From the NCBI RefSeq assembly GCF_020171315.1, contig NZ_JAIUZP010000008.1:62001-126000 (forward strand): 64,000 nucleotides of DNA. The letters run 5' to 3'. Below, piece by piece: positions 45,512-54,213 of this stretch; the first letter of the stretch is position 1, and every line of letters starts with the position of its first letter. A program made the position numbers and the translations under genes. The stretch is from Pseudooceanicola nanhaiensis. GTDB lineage: Bacteria; Pseudomonadota; Alphaproteobacteria; Rhodobacterales; Rhodobacteraceae. The notes beneath the pieces were generated by a model that saw nothing but the letters and a program-made list of their open reading frames with translations, had not been told where the DNA came from and made no database searches.

Positions 45512-46962
45512 GCCCGGATCTCCCGCCAGCGGCGCCCGTCGCGGAACATCAGCGCAAGGCTGTCGTCCGGGCCGGAGGAGCCGGTGTCATAGGGCTGCGG
45601 CTCGTCCCGGCGCGCCTCCCAGTCCTCGATGATCGGATCGGTCCAGGCCCAGGCGGCCTCCACCTCGTCGCCGCGCATGAACAGTGTCTGGTTGCCCCGG
45701 ATCACATCCATGATCAGGCGTTCGTAGGCGTCGGGAATATCCTCGGCATCGGGGCCGAGCGCATCGGCAAAGGTCATGTCGAGCGGCACATCCACAAGGC
45801 GCATGCCCCCCGGGCCCGGCTCCTTGATCGTCACGCCGAGGTCCATGCCCTCGTTCGGCTGCAGGCGGATCGTCAGGATGTTGCGGTGCCGCCCGGCCTC
45901 GGGGCCGAAGATCGAATGCGGCGTTTCCTTGAAGACAACGGCGATCTCCGAGGTGCGCGCCCGCAGGCGCTTGCCCGTGCGCAGATAGAAGGGCGTGCCG
46001 GCCCACCGCCAGTTCGAGATTTTCAGCTTCATCGCCACGAAGCTCTCGGTCCGGCTGTCGGGATGGCCGACATGGGCGCGGTAGCCCGGCAGTTCCTCGG
46101 TTTCGGAATACTGGCCGCGCACGATGTCGCCCGGCTCCACCGGATCGAGGGCGCGGATCACCTTCAGCTTCTCGTCGCGCACGGCGTCGGGGTCGAATTT
46201 CGCCGGCGGCTCCATCGCGATCAGGCAGAGCAGCTGCATCAGGTGGTTCTGCATCATGTCCCGCATCGCGCCGGAGCGGTCGTAGTAATCGCCCCGCCCA
46301 CCGACGCCCACCGTCTCGGCCACGGTGATCTGGATGTGATCGACGTATTGCGCGTTCCATAGCGGCTCGAACAGCATGTTGCCGAAGCGGACCGCCATGA
46401 GGTTCTGGACCGTCTCTTTCCCGAGGTAATGGTCGATCCGGTAGAGCTGGCTTTCGTCGAAATGCTGCGCGAGGCTCTCGTTCAGCGCCCGGGCCGAGGC
46501 GAGATCGCGACCAAAGGGTTTCTCGATCACGATGCGGCTGTCGGGCGTGGCCATGCCGAAGCGGTGCAGCCGTTCCGCCAGTTCGCCGAAGAGCCTAGGT
46601 GCCACGGAGAAGTAGAAGGCGGTGATCTTGCCCACATCCAGCAGCTTGGCCAGATCGGCCCAGCCATCCTCGCCAAGCGCGTCGATCGTCACGAAATCCA
46701 ATGCCTCAAGAAAGGCATCCAACTCCTTGGGATCGTACGCCTTTCCATTGCCGAACTCTTCGATCGCCTCGCGGGTGAACTGGCGATAGCCCTCCGCATC
46801 CAGATCCGCCCGCGCCGCGCCGATGACCCGGCTGCCCGGCCCCATCTGGCCGGCCACGAAGCGCCGGAACAGCGCCGGCAGGATCTTGCGCCGTGCCAGA
46901 TCGCCCGTGCCGCCAAAGATCACGAGGTCGAACGTGTCGACCGGAATGACTCTCGAGACCAT
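45508..46962 (-). CDS. zwf: Glucose-6-phosphate 1-dehydrogenase
   Basis: The 484-residue enzyme oxidises glucose 6-phosphate with NAD(P). The N-terminal dinucleotide site is VIFGGTGDLARRKILPAL, the active-site signature is RIDHYLGKETVQNLMA, and IEKPFGRDLASA carries a conserved lysine. It is the first gene of zwf-pgl-pgi. Upstream, at 47001-47038, lies an imperfect tandem direct repeat that may be a regulator site. Confidence 0.97.
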   Translation of the reverse strand: MVSRVIPVDTFDLVIFGGTGDLARRKILPALFRRFVAGQMGPGSRVIGAARADLDAEGYRQFTREAIEEFGNGKAYDPKELDAFLEALDFVTIDALGEDGWADLAKLLDVGKITAFYFSVAPRLFGELAERLHRFGMATPDSRIVIEKPFGRDLASARALNESLAQHFDESQLYRIDHYLGKETVQNLMAVRFGNMLFEPLWNAQYVDHIQITVAETVGVGGRGDYYDRSGAMRDMMQNHLMQLLCLIAMEPPAKFDPDAVRDEKLKVIRALDPVEPGDIVRGQYSETEELPGYRAHVGHPDSRTESFVAMKLKISNWRWAGTPFYLRTGKRLRARTSEIAVVFKETPHSIFGPEAGRHRNILTIRLQPNEGMDLGVTIKEPGPGGMRLVDVPLDMTFADALGPDAEDIPDAYERLIMDVIRGNQTLFMRGDEVEAAWAWTDPIIEDWEARRDEPQPYDTGSSGPDDSLALMFRDGRRWREIRA

Positions 46963-47000
46963 GAAACTCCTCCTTTATGCCCGGTCAGGGCACCCGGATT

Positions 47001-47038
47001 GAGCAAATACCAAGCTTCTGAGCAATTGCCAATCTTCT
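47001..47038. promoter_or_regulatory. Imperfect tandem 19-bp direct repeat upstream of zwf
   Basis: GAGCAAATACCAAGCTTCT (47001-47019) is followed at once by GAGCAATTGCCAATCTTCT (47020-47038), with 16 of 19 positions matching. It sits 40-76 bases before the zwf start codon on the upstream side. Two adjacent sites on nearly two turns of the helix fit cooperative binding of a regulator, but the protein is not known. Confidence 0.5.
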
Positions 47039-47125
47039 GCCATCCGCCTGCTGCGGCCTTCCGGGGCGAGCCTAGCAGATTGAACCGATGGTACAACGCC
47101 TTACCCGCCCCCGCGAAGCTGTTGC

Positions 47126-48244
47126 TCAGGCCTGCGTTTTCAAGGGCTTGCTCACCTGACCGCCGCCCACCGACATTTTCACGCCGGTGGTCGAGGGACA
47201 GGACGTCGGCAGGCCGCGCGCGACCCGCACGGCGAGATAGGCAAAGGCCTGCGCTTCCAGCATGTCCCCGTCGAGGCCGACCTCCTCCACCGCCATCACC
47301 GGGCAGTCGAGCGAGACAGACAGCATCTCCATCAGCACTGGGTTGCGCCGCCCGCCGCCGGTGACCAGCACCTTCTCAGGCGGGGTCGGGCAATGCTCCA
47401 TCGCGCGCATCACGGCCGCCGCAGACATGGCCGTCAGCGTGGCGGCGGCATCGGCATCGCCCAGCTCCTTCACCAGCCCCACCATGTCGCCAAAAGCGTT
47501 GCGGTCCAGCGACTTGGGCGGGATGCGGCTGAAGTAGGGATCGTCGAGGAAAAGCTCCAGCGCGCCCTCCACCACGGTGCCCTGCGCCGCCAGCCTGCCG
47601 TCCCGGTCAAAGGGCTCGCCCCGCCGGGCCTGCATGAAATCATTGAGCGGCGCATTCGCGGGGCCGGTGTCGAAGGCCAGCAGCGCGCCCTCTGCCTCGG
47701 GCTTGGCAAAGCTGGGATCGACATAGGTGATGTTCCCGACGCCGCCCATGTTCAGGAAGGCCACCGGGGCCTTGGCGCCGATGTACTTGGCACAGGCGAA
47801 ATGGAAGAAGGGCGCCAGCGGCGCGCCCTCGCCCCCAAGCTGCACGTCGGTCGAGCGGAAGTCCCAGACCACGGGCAGTTGAAGCCGCTCGGCCAGCTCC
47901 GCCCCGTCGCCCGCCTGATGGGTGCCGCGCCCGCGTGGCTCATGCATCAGGGTCTGACCGTGGAAGCCCACGATGTCCACGTCGCGAAACCGGCTCAGAA
48001 GCGCCTCGTGCGCCGCCATGACGACCTGCGTCGCCTCGGCCACGTCGTCCTCCCACCACAGCCCGAGGGCCGCGCTCAGCACCGCCCGCTGTTCCGGGGT
48101 ATACTCGAGGTAATCGCTTGGCCCGAATGCGAAAATCTGCTCGCCATCGGTCTCCACCACTGCCGCGTCCACCCCGTCCAGCGAGGTGCCCGACATCGCC
48201 CCGAGCGCGCGCATGCGCAGCGTCCCGGTCTTCGGCTTCAACAT
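47126..48244 (-). CDS. anmK: Anhydro-N-acetylmuramic acid kinase
   Basis: The 372-residue enzyme phosphorylates and opens 1,6-anhydro-N-acetylmuramic acid during recycling of cell-wall fragments. Family features are the N-terminal [19 protein letters not shown], the middle [30 protein letters not shown] and [12 protein letters not shown], the [15 protein letters not shown] phosphate region, and the C-terminal [14 protein letters not shown]. Start at 48244. It is divergent from tyrS with only 64 bases between them, an arrangement I recall from other Rhodobacteraceae. Confidence 0.95.
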   Translation of the reverse strand: MLKPKTGTLRMRALGAMSGTSLDGVDAAVVETDGEQIFAFGPSDYLEYTPEQRAVLSAALGLWWEDDVAEATQVVMAAHEALLSRFRDVDIVGFHGQTLMHEPRGRGTHQAGDGAELAERLQLPVVWDFRSTDVQLGGEGAPLAPFFHFACAKYIGAKAPVAFLNMGGVGNITYVDPSFAKPEAEGALLAFDTGPANAPLNDFMQARRGEPFDRDGRLAAQGTVVEGALELFLDDPYFSRIPPKSLDRNAFGDMVGLVKELGDADAAATLTAMSAAAVMRAMEHCPTPPEKVLVTGGGRRNPVLMEMLSVSLDCPVMAVEEVGLDGDMLEAQAFAYLAVRVARGLPTSCPSTTGVKMSVGGGQVSKPLKTQA

Positions 48245-48308
48245 GGTCTTTTCCTTTGCCTGCCTGCCGCCTATACAGTGCCGCGCAACCAAACCCGGGA
48301 CAAGAGCC

Positions 48309-49565
48309 ATGACATACCATCCCAAGTCGGACTTCCTGAACGTCATGATCGAGCGCGGCTTCCTCGCCGACTGCACCGATTATCAGGGTCTTGATGACGC
48401 CCTCATCAACGGCGTCGTCCCGGGCTATATCGGCTTCGACGCGACGGCGAAATCGCTGCACGTCGGCTCGCTGATCCAGATCATGACCCTGCGGTGGCTG
48501 CAGAAGACCGGCCACCAGCCGATCACCCTGATGGGCGGCGGCACCACGAAGGTGGGCGATCCCTCCTTCCGGGCCGATGAACGCCCCCTGCTGACCCCGG
48601 CGCAGATCGACGAGAACATCGCCGGCATCAAGCAGGTCTTTGCCGCCTACATCGACTACGACAGCGCCGCGCCGAACCGGGCCTTGATGCTGAACAACGC
48701 CGAGTGGCTGGACGATCTGAACTACCTCGAGTTCCTGCGCGACATCGGGCGGCACTTCTCGGTCAACCGGATGCTCTCGTTTGAATCGGTGAAATCGCGC
48801 CTCGACCGCGAGCAGTCGCTCTCGTTCCTCGAGTTCAACTACATGATCCTGCAGGCCTACGACTTCCTCGAACTGAACCGGCGCTATGGCTGCCTGGTGC
48901 AGTTCGGCGGCTCGGACCAGTGGGGCAACATCGTGAACGGCATCGACCTGACCCGCCGGGTCATCGACCGGCAGATCTTCGGGCTGACCACGCCGCTGCT
49001 GACCACCTCGGACGGCAAGAAGATGGGCAAGAGCGCCGATGGCGCGATCTGGCTCAACGGCGACATGCTGGCGCCCTATGCGTTCTGGCAGTTCTGGCGC
49101 AACACCACCGATGCCGACGTGGGCCGCTTCCTGAAGCTCTACACCGAGATGCCGGTGGCGGAATGCGAACGGCTCGGCGCGCTTGGCGGGTCCGAGATCA
49201 ACGAGGCCAAGAAGATCCTCGCCAACGAGGTGACCGCCCTGCTGCACGGGCCCGAGGCTGCGGCTGCCGCCGAGGCCACCGCGCGCGAGGTCTTCGAGAA
49301 GGGCGGCATGGGCGACGACCTGCCGACGCTGGAGCTGACCCCGGCGGAACTGGCCGAGGGGATTTCCATCGTGCAGCTGATCGTGCGCACCGGGCTTGCC
49401 AAGTCCGGCAAGGAGGCCAAGCGCCTGATCACCGACAACGGCGCCCGTCTCGACGACGCGCCGCTCACGGACGCAGGGCTGATGCTCGACGCGGGCGCCC
49501 TCGCCTCGCCGATCAAGCTCTCTGCCGGCAAGAAGCGCCACGCGCTCGTCAAGCTGGCCGAGTAA
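48309..49565 (+). CDS. tyrS: Tyrosyl-tRNA synthetase
   Basis: The 418-residue class I synthetase charges tRNA-Tyr. The catalytic domain has the HIGH-like segment [13 protein letters not shown] and the KMSKS-like [13 protein letters not shown]; tyrosine recognition is covered by [32 protein letters not shown]. The C-terminal S4 domain spans about residues 350-415 ([18 protein letters not shown]). The ATG at 48309 gives the typical start [11 protein letters not shown] terminator follows directly. Confidence 0.97.
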   Translation: MTYHPKSDFLNVMIERGFLADCTDYQGLDDALINGVVPGYIGFDATAKSLHVGSLIQIMTLRWLQKTGHQPITLMGGGTTKVGDPSFRADERPLLTPAQIDENIAGIKQVFAAYIDYDSAAPNRALMLNNAEWLDDLNYLEFLRDIGRHFSVNRMLSFESVKSRLDREQSLSFLEFNYMILQAYDFLELNRRYGCLVQFGGSDQWGNIVNGIDLTRRVIDRQIFGLTTPLLTTSDGKKMGKSADGAIWLNGDMLAPYAFWQFWRNTTDADVGRFLKLYTEMPVAECERLGALGGSEINEAKKILANEVTALLHGPEAAAAAEATAREVFEKGGMGDDLPTLELTPAELAEGISIVQLIVRTGLAKSGKEAKRLITDNGARLDDAPLTDAGLMLDAGALASPIKLSAGKKRHALVKLAE

Positions 49566-49569
49566 CAGA

Positions 49570-49597
49570 CAAAGGGGCCCTCGCGGCCCCTTTTTTC
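49570..49597 (+). terminator. Terminator after tyrS
   Basis: AAAGGGGCC and GGCCCCTTTTTT pair around CTCGC, five bases past the tyrS stop codon, with a run of six T. Confidence 0.88.
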
Positions 49598-49665
49598 CGG
49601 CGTCCGTCTTCCGGATCAACCCGCGCCCCCTCTCGCCCGGCGTGGCCAGCCCTCAACGGGCACCC

Positions 49666-49709
49666 AAATTTCTTCGAAGAAATTTGCCAAGAATTTTCGA
49701 AAATTCTTG
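49666..49709. repeat. Double palindrome element, copy 1 (upstream of ssrA)
   Basis: Two perfect palindromes lie side by side: a 20-bp one with core TTTCTTCGAAGAAA (49666-49685) and a 22-bp one with core GAATTTTCGAAAATTC (49688-49709). The outer arms are A/T-rich here but G/C-rich in the matching element at 50352-50396, yet both remain perfectly palindromic. Confidence 0.75.
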
Positions 49710-49811
49710 ATAGCGCGCCGGTGCGGCCGCGCGTGACGTCAGGGGTTTGTCCCCGGCAAAGGGCACGCCGTCCGACAACTTCCCCCTTTAAATCCCCCGC
49801 GTCCCGGCCTA

Positions 49812-50141
49812 TATCTGCCCTGTCGCTTCGGCGACTATGGACATAAACGCGCTCGTAATAAGCGGCTCGGACCCGGGGGCGGTACCCGGCGGCTCCACCA
49901 AACATCCCTTGTTGGGGGATCATGGGGCCGAAATAGGATCGACGGACGTCTAAAGGGGTTTTGCTTTGTCTCGGCTGTCTGCCACCGTTACCGGCGAAAA
50001 AAGTACAATTGCCAACAACAATCGTGCTCCGGTTGCTCTGGCTGCGTAAGCAGTCCGAAAAACCGATCTTTAAGCCCTTGGGCCTAGCAGCTTAAGGCGG
50101 GGTTCGCAGGTACCTGGCAACAGAAACCTGCACTTTCCTCC
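49812..50141 (+). ncRNA. ssrA: Transfer-messenger RNA, permuted two-piece alphaproteobacterial form
   Basis: The gene is circularly permuted. The acceptor piece comes first and ends in CGGCTCCACCA (3' CCA at 49898-49900). After a short spacer the coding piece begins near 49924 with GGGGCCGAAATAGGATCGACGG; its GGGGCCG pairs with CGGCTCC at 49890-49896, rebuilding the tRNA-like acceptor stem. The tag frame at 50011-50046 with TAA at 50047 encodes ANNNRAPVALAA, ending in the LAA that directs ClpXP proteolysis. A GCAGGT/ACCTGC helix at 50106-50131 marks the end of the coding piece. It rescues stalled ribosomes with SmpB. Outer ends are approximate; the RNA is expected to be cut into two parts. 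Confidence 0.93.
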
Positions 50142-50351
50142 CTTTGCCATCATGACTTTGCCGCGCAGGCACGCGCAAAACCGTCGCGACCGTATGGTCA
50201 GCGACGTTATTTCGCTTGGCACCCCGTCAGCGCACGCCGTTTGCGCCCACATTAGCCGGCCCGAGGCGGAAAACCAACCGGCAGCGTATGGTCACCACTG
50301 CCCTTGCAGCACCACACACCGTTTGGGGCCATCACAGCCCCGCCACCCTGC

Positions 50352-50396
50352 CCGTTTTCTTCGAAGAAAACGGACCGGAATTTTCGAAAATTCCGG
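50352..50396. repeat. Double palindrome element, copy 2 (downstream of ssrA)
   Basis: A 22-bp palindrome with core TTTCTTCGAAGAAA (50352-50373) and a 22-bp palindrome with core GAATTTTCGAAAATTC (50375-50396) lie one base apart, repeating the architecture of 49666-49709 about 690 bases away. It lies 30 bases from the ntrX stop and could act as a bidirectional terminator or a protein-binding site. Apart from it, the interval 50142-50425 shows no gene. Confidence 0.75.
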
Positions 50397-50425
50397 CCAG
50401 TCCTTCGACCGAGCCTACCGCCCGC

Positions 50426-51832
50426 TTACTCCGCGTCTTCCTCTTCCAGATGCGCCACCCGGCCGCCGGCCTTGTTGGTGGTCACCACGTTCAACGACTT
50501 CAACTTGCGGTGCAGCGCCGAGCGTTCCATGCCCACGAACTGCGCCGTGCGGCTGATGTTGCCGCCAAACCGGTTGATCTGCGTCAGCAGGTACTCCCGC
50601 TCGAAGGCCTCGCGCGCCTCGCGCAGAGGCAGCGTCGCCAGCGACCCGGCCAGCACCACGCGGCCCTCGCCGCCCGCCTTCTCTTCCTCGCCCGGCACCT
50701 CGCGGGCCTCGATCTCGTCCGCGCCGTCGCCCAGGATCAGGATCCGCTCCACCACGTTGCGCAGCTGGCGCACGTTGCCCGGCCAGGTCATCGTCTGCAT
50801 CAGCGCCGCCGCCTCGTCGGACAGCGCGCGCTGCGGCAGGCCCTGCGACCGGTGCAGATGGCCGATGAAATGCTCTGCCAGCAGCGGGATGTCCTCGCGC
50901 CGTTCCTCCAGCGCGGGCACCGCGATCGGCACCACGTTCAGCCGATGATAGAGCTCCTGCCGGAACCGCCCGGCCTCGATCTCCTGCTCCAGCACCCGGT
51001 TGGTGGAGGAGATGACCCGCAGGTCCACCCGCACCTTGTCAGAGCCGCCCACGCGCAGGAACTGCTGGTCCACCAGCACCCGCAGCATCTTGGATTGGGT
51101 TCCCAGCGGCATGTCGGCCACCTCGTCGAGGTAGATCACCCCGCCGTGCGCCTCTTCCAGCAGGCCCGGTTCGATCCCGCGCTCGGAGGTTTCGCGGCCG
51201 AAGAGCACCTCTTCCATCCGCTCCGGCTCGATCGTGGCGCAGGGCACGGTGACGAAGGGCCCCTCCGCCCGGCCCGACCGGCTGTGAATATAGCGCGCCG
51301 CCACTTCCTTGCCCGCGCCTGCGGGCCCGGTCAGCATGATGCGGCCGTTCGACTTGGTCACCTTGTCGAGCTGGCCGATCAGCGTGCGGAAGGCCGCCGA
51401 CTTGCCCACCATCTCGGAGGATTGGTTGTCCTTGCGGCGCAGCTGGTTGTTCTCGCGGCGCAGGCGCGAGGTCTCCATCGCGCGGCGGATCACCACCATC
51501 AGCTGGTCGATGTTGAACGGCTTCTCGATGAAGTCGTAGGCGCCCTGCTTGATGGCAGCCACGGCGATCTCGATGTTGCCATGGCCGGAAATGATGACCA
51601 CCGGCACATCCGGGTTGTCGCGCTTCACGTGCTTCAGGATGTCGATCCCGTCCATCCGGCTGTCCTTCAGCCAGATGTCGAGGATCATCAGCCCCGGCGG
51701 CTCTGCGTTCAGCTCGGCCATGCACTCGTCCGAGTTCCCCGCGAGCCGGGTGGTGAAGCCTTCGTCTTCCAGAATGTCCGAGATCAATTCCCGGATGTCC
51801 CGCTCGTCGTCCACGATCAGAATATCGGTCAT
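50426..51832 (-). CDS. ntrX: Nitrogen-regulation response regulator NtrX
   Basis: The 468-residue regulator has a receiver domain (phosphoacceptor D52 in LMILDIWLKD), an AAA+ domain (Walker A-type GPAGAGKEVAAR, Walker B region GVIYLDEVADMPLG) and a C-terminal Fis-type helix-turn-helix (NISRTAQFVGMERSALHRKLKSL). The GAFTGA loop that contacts sigma-54 is missing: where it should follow LFG the sequence is RETSERGIEPG. It therefore probably works without sigma-54. It pairs with the NtrY kinase encoded just upstream (one-base overlap) and in relatives affects nitrogen, redox and envelope control. Confidence 0.95.
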   Translation of the reverse strand: MTDILIVDDERDIRELISDILEDEGFTTRLAGNSDECMAELNAEPPGLMILDIWLKDSRMDGIDILKHVKRDNPDVPVVIISGHGNIEIAVAAIKQGAYDFIEKPFNIDQLMVVIRRAMETSRLRRENNQLRRKDNQSSEMVGKSAAFRTLIGQLDKVTKSNGRIMLTGPAGAGKEVAARYIHSRSGRAEGPFVTVPCATIEPERMEEVLFGRETSERGIEPGLLEEAHGGVIYLDEVADMPLGTQSKMLRVLVDQQFLRVGGSDKVRVDLRVISSTNRVLEQEIEAGRFRQELYHRLNVVPIAVPALEERREDIPLLAEHFIGHLHRSQGLPQRALSDEAAALMQTMTWPGNVRQLRNVVERILILGDGADEIEAREVPGEEEKAGGEGRVVLAGSLATLPLREAREAFEREYLLTQINRFGGNISRTAQFVGMERSALHRKLKSLNVVTTNKAGGRVAHLEEEDAE

Positions 51833-54114
51833 CAGCTGTCTTCCTCAATCAAAGCGTGGGCGCTCCGTTTGGCCGGCCCGGCCTGCAATGGCAGGCGGAT
51901 CACGGCCATGGCGCCGTTATGGCTGCACCCGTCAAAAAGGGGCGCATCTTCGAGGGCAAGGCTGCCGCCGTGCTCCTCGATGATCTTCTTCACGATGGGC
52001 AGGCCGAGGCCGGTGCCCTTGTCGCGTGTCGTCACGTAGGGCTCGAAGAGCCGCGAGCGGTCCTCCGGCAGCCCGATGCCGTTGTCGGCGATGGAAATCA
52101 GCGCGACCGGCTGGCCAAGCTCATCCTCGGCCACCTCGGCGGCCACGCGGATCTCGGGCGCATAGCCCTCGGGCGCGCCTTTCTCCTGCAGCGTTTCGGT
52201 GGCCTCGCCTGCGTTTTTCATCAGGTTGGTCAGGGCCTGACCGATCATCGTCGCGTCCACCTCGGCGGCCATCGGCGCCTCCGGCAGGTCGGCGCGGATG
52301 GTCACGCCGGGCTGGCCCGACTGTTGCAGAAGGACCGTGCCGCGCAGGATCTCGCCCAGCTCGACCTGCTTGCGGTCGGGCTCGGGCATCCGCGCGAACT
52401 TGGAAAACTCGTCGACGATGCGGCGCAGGTCGTTGGTCTGACGCACGATCACCTCTGTCAGGCTTTCGAGGTCACTGCCCAGCTGGTCGTCCAGATGGCG
52501 GCGGAACTTGCGCTTGATCCGCTCGGCCGACAGCTGGATCGGGGTCAGCGGGTTCTTGATCTCATGGGCGATCCGCCGGGCCACGTCACCCCAGGCGGCG
52601 CTGCGCTGTGCGGCCACCAGATCGGTCACGTCGTCGAAGGCCACCACGTAGCCTTCGCGCCGATCGTCGGCATTGCGCCGGGTGGACATCCGTACCAGCA
52701 GGTTCTCGGCCCGGCCCTGACGGGTCACCTTGATCTCTTCCTGCGCGATCTGCTGCGGCCCCTCGCGGAGCTTGTCGAAGAGCGCGCCGAACTCCGGCAC
52801 GGCCACGGAGAGCGGCAGGTCCTCCTTGGCCTCGGTCCAGTCCAGCAGACGCTCGCCCGAGCGGTTGACGAACATCACCCGCCCCTCGGCGTCGAGCCCG
52901 ACCACCCCGGAGGTGACGGAGGAGAGCACGGAATCGAAGAGCCGCCGCCGCCCCTCGATCTGGCGCGTGTTCTGGAGCAGGGTTTCCCGCTGCCCCTTTA
53001 GCTGCTTGGTCATCTGGTTGAAGTAACGGCTGAGCATGGCGATCTCGTCGTCGCCCTCTTCCTCGATCACCTGCACGTCGAGGTCCCCGGAGCCGACCTG
53101 CTGCGCCGCCGCCGTCAGCCGCCCCACCGGGCGCGACAGCCGTTCGGCGAACCACAGGCCCAGCCAGATCGCGGCAAGGATGAGGATCGCGGCAAATCCG
53201 AGGTAGAGCAGCCCGAACTCGAAGAGCACCCGGCCGCGCTCGCTCTCCAGCTGCTGGTAGAGCCGCACGGTTTCCTGCGTGTCATCCAGCAGAGACAGGA
53301 TCTGCCCGTCCACCTGCCGCGAGACATAGACCAGCCGGTCGGCGTAATCCGCCAGCGGCAGCAGGGCGCGGAACTCGTTGTTGTCCCAGTCCTCGATCAC
53401 GACGATGCCCTTGGCGCGCGCCTCGGCGATCTGCGCCGCCGTGGGTTTCTCGAAGTCGAAGAGATAGGAGCGTTCGCCTCGGGCCCGGATCTCGCCGGTG
53501 CCGTCGATGATATAGGCCTCGCGCAGCCCGCGCTGGATCTGGTTCTGCCCCTGCGTGAGATATTCGCGCAGTACCGCGTCGGAGACATAGACAGAGGTGG
53601 AGCGCGCGGCATCTAGCAGCCGGGCAAGGGCGCGACCGTCCTGCATCAGGTCCTGCCGGTGTTCGTCCTCATAGGCCTGCGCCGCATCGAGCGAGGTGGA
53701 CACCACGCTGCGCACCCGTTCCGAGAACCAGCCCTCAAGGCCGACGTTCACCGTGAGCACGGCAAAGACCGCGACGGAGACCGTGGGCAGCAGCGCCATC
53801 AGCGCAAAGACGCCGGTCAGCCGCAGGTGCAGCCGAGAGCCCGCCGAGCGCGCGCGCCGGGCCGACACCATCTGCGCCACCCGTTGCAGCACAAGGGCCG
53901 CCACGACGAGGACGTAGACGAAATCCGCCAGCAGCACGAGCCGCAGGCCCAGTGACGAGGCCCCCTGATCGAAGGGCCCCAGCACGAGGAATGTCAGAAG
54001 CGTCAGCGTGGGGCCGAGTACGACCAGCCCCAGCGTTGCCGCGTTCTGTATGCGCCGCTGTCTGCGGAGCCGGCTGAGCCGGTTCCACGTAGAGCGCTGT
54101 GCTCGGGTTGCCAC
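51832..54114 (-). CDS. ntrY: Nitrogen-regulation sensor histidine kinase NtrY
   Basis: The 760-residue membrane kinase has three hydrophobic segments in the first 130 residues, a large periplasmic region, another membrane span (LYLGFAAILILAAIWLGLWFAE) followed by a HAMP domain, a PAS domain (about residues 390-490), the phosphorylation site [23 protein letters not shown] and a C-terminal ATPase domain (NLMKNAGEATE, DNGIGLPEDRSRLFEPYVTTRDKGTGLGLPIVKKI). It phosphorylates NtrX. The gene lies 99 bases after ntrC on the same strand. Confidence 0.95.
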   Translation of the reverse strand: MATRAQRSTWNRLSRLRRQRRIQNAATLGLVVLGPTLTLLTFLVLGPFDQGASSLGLRLVLLADFVYVLVVAALVLQRVAQMVSARRARSAGSRLHLRLTGVFALMALLPTVSVAVFAVLTVNVGLEGWFSERVRSVVSTSLDAAQAYEDEHRQDLMQDGRALARLLDAARSTSVYVSDAVLREYLTQGQNQIQRGLREAYIIDGTGEIRARGERSYLFDFEKPTAAQIAEARAKGIVVIEDWDNNEFRALLPLADYADRLVYVSRQVDGQILSLLDDTQETVRLYQQLESERGRVLFEFGLLYLGFAAILILAAIWLGLWFAERLSRPVGRLTAAAQQVGSGDLDVQVIEEEGDDEIAMLSRYFNQMTKQLKGQRETLLQNTRQIEGRRRLFDSVLSSVTSGVVGLDAEGRVMFVNRSGERLLDWTEAKEDLPLSVAVPEFGALFDKLREGPQQIAQEEIKVTRQGRAENLLVRMSTRRNADDRREGYVVAFDDVTDLVAAQRSAAWGDVARRIAHEIKNPLTPIQLSAERIKRKFRRHLDDQLGSDLESLTEVIVRQTNDLRRIVDEFSKFARMPEPDRKQVELGEILRGTVLLQQSGQPGVTIRADLPEAPMAAEVDATMIGQALTNLMKNAGEATETLQEKGAPEGYAPEIRVAAEVAEDELGQPVALISIADNGIGLPEDRSRLFEPYVTTRDKGTGLGLPIVKKIIEEHGGSLALEDAPLFDGCSHNGAMAVIRLPLQAGPAKRSAHALIEEDS

Positions 54115-54213
54115 AGGCTTCCCCCGCCTTGATGTGTCGCTTTACGCGACGACCGCCATATCCTGTGGCTCATTGCGGGGATGATCCCCGACGGCCACGG
54201 TTCTGTTGCGGTT

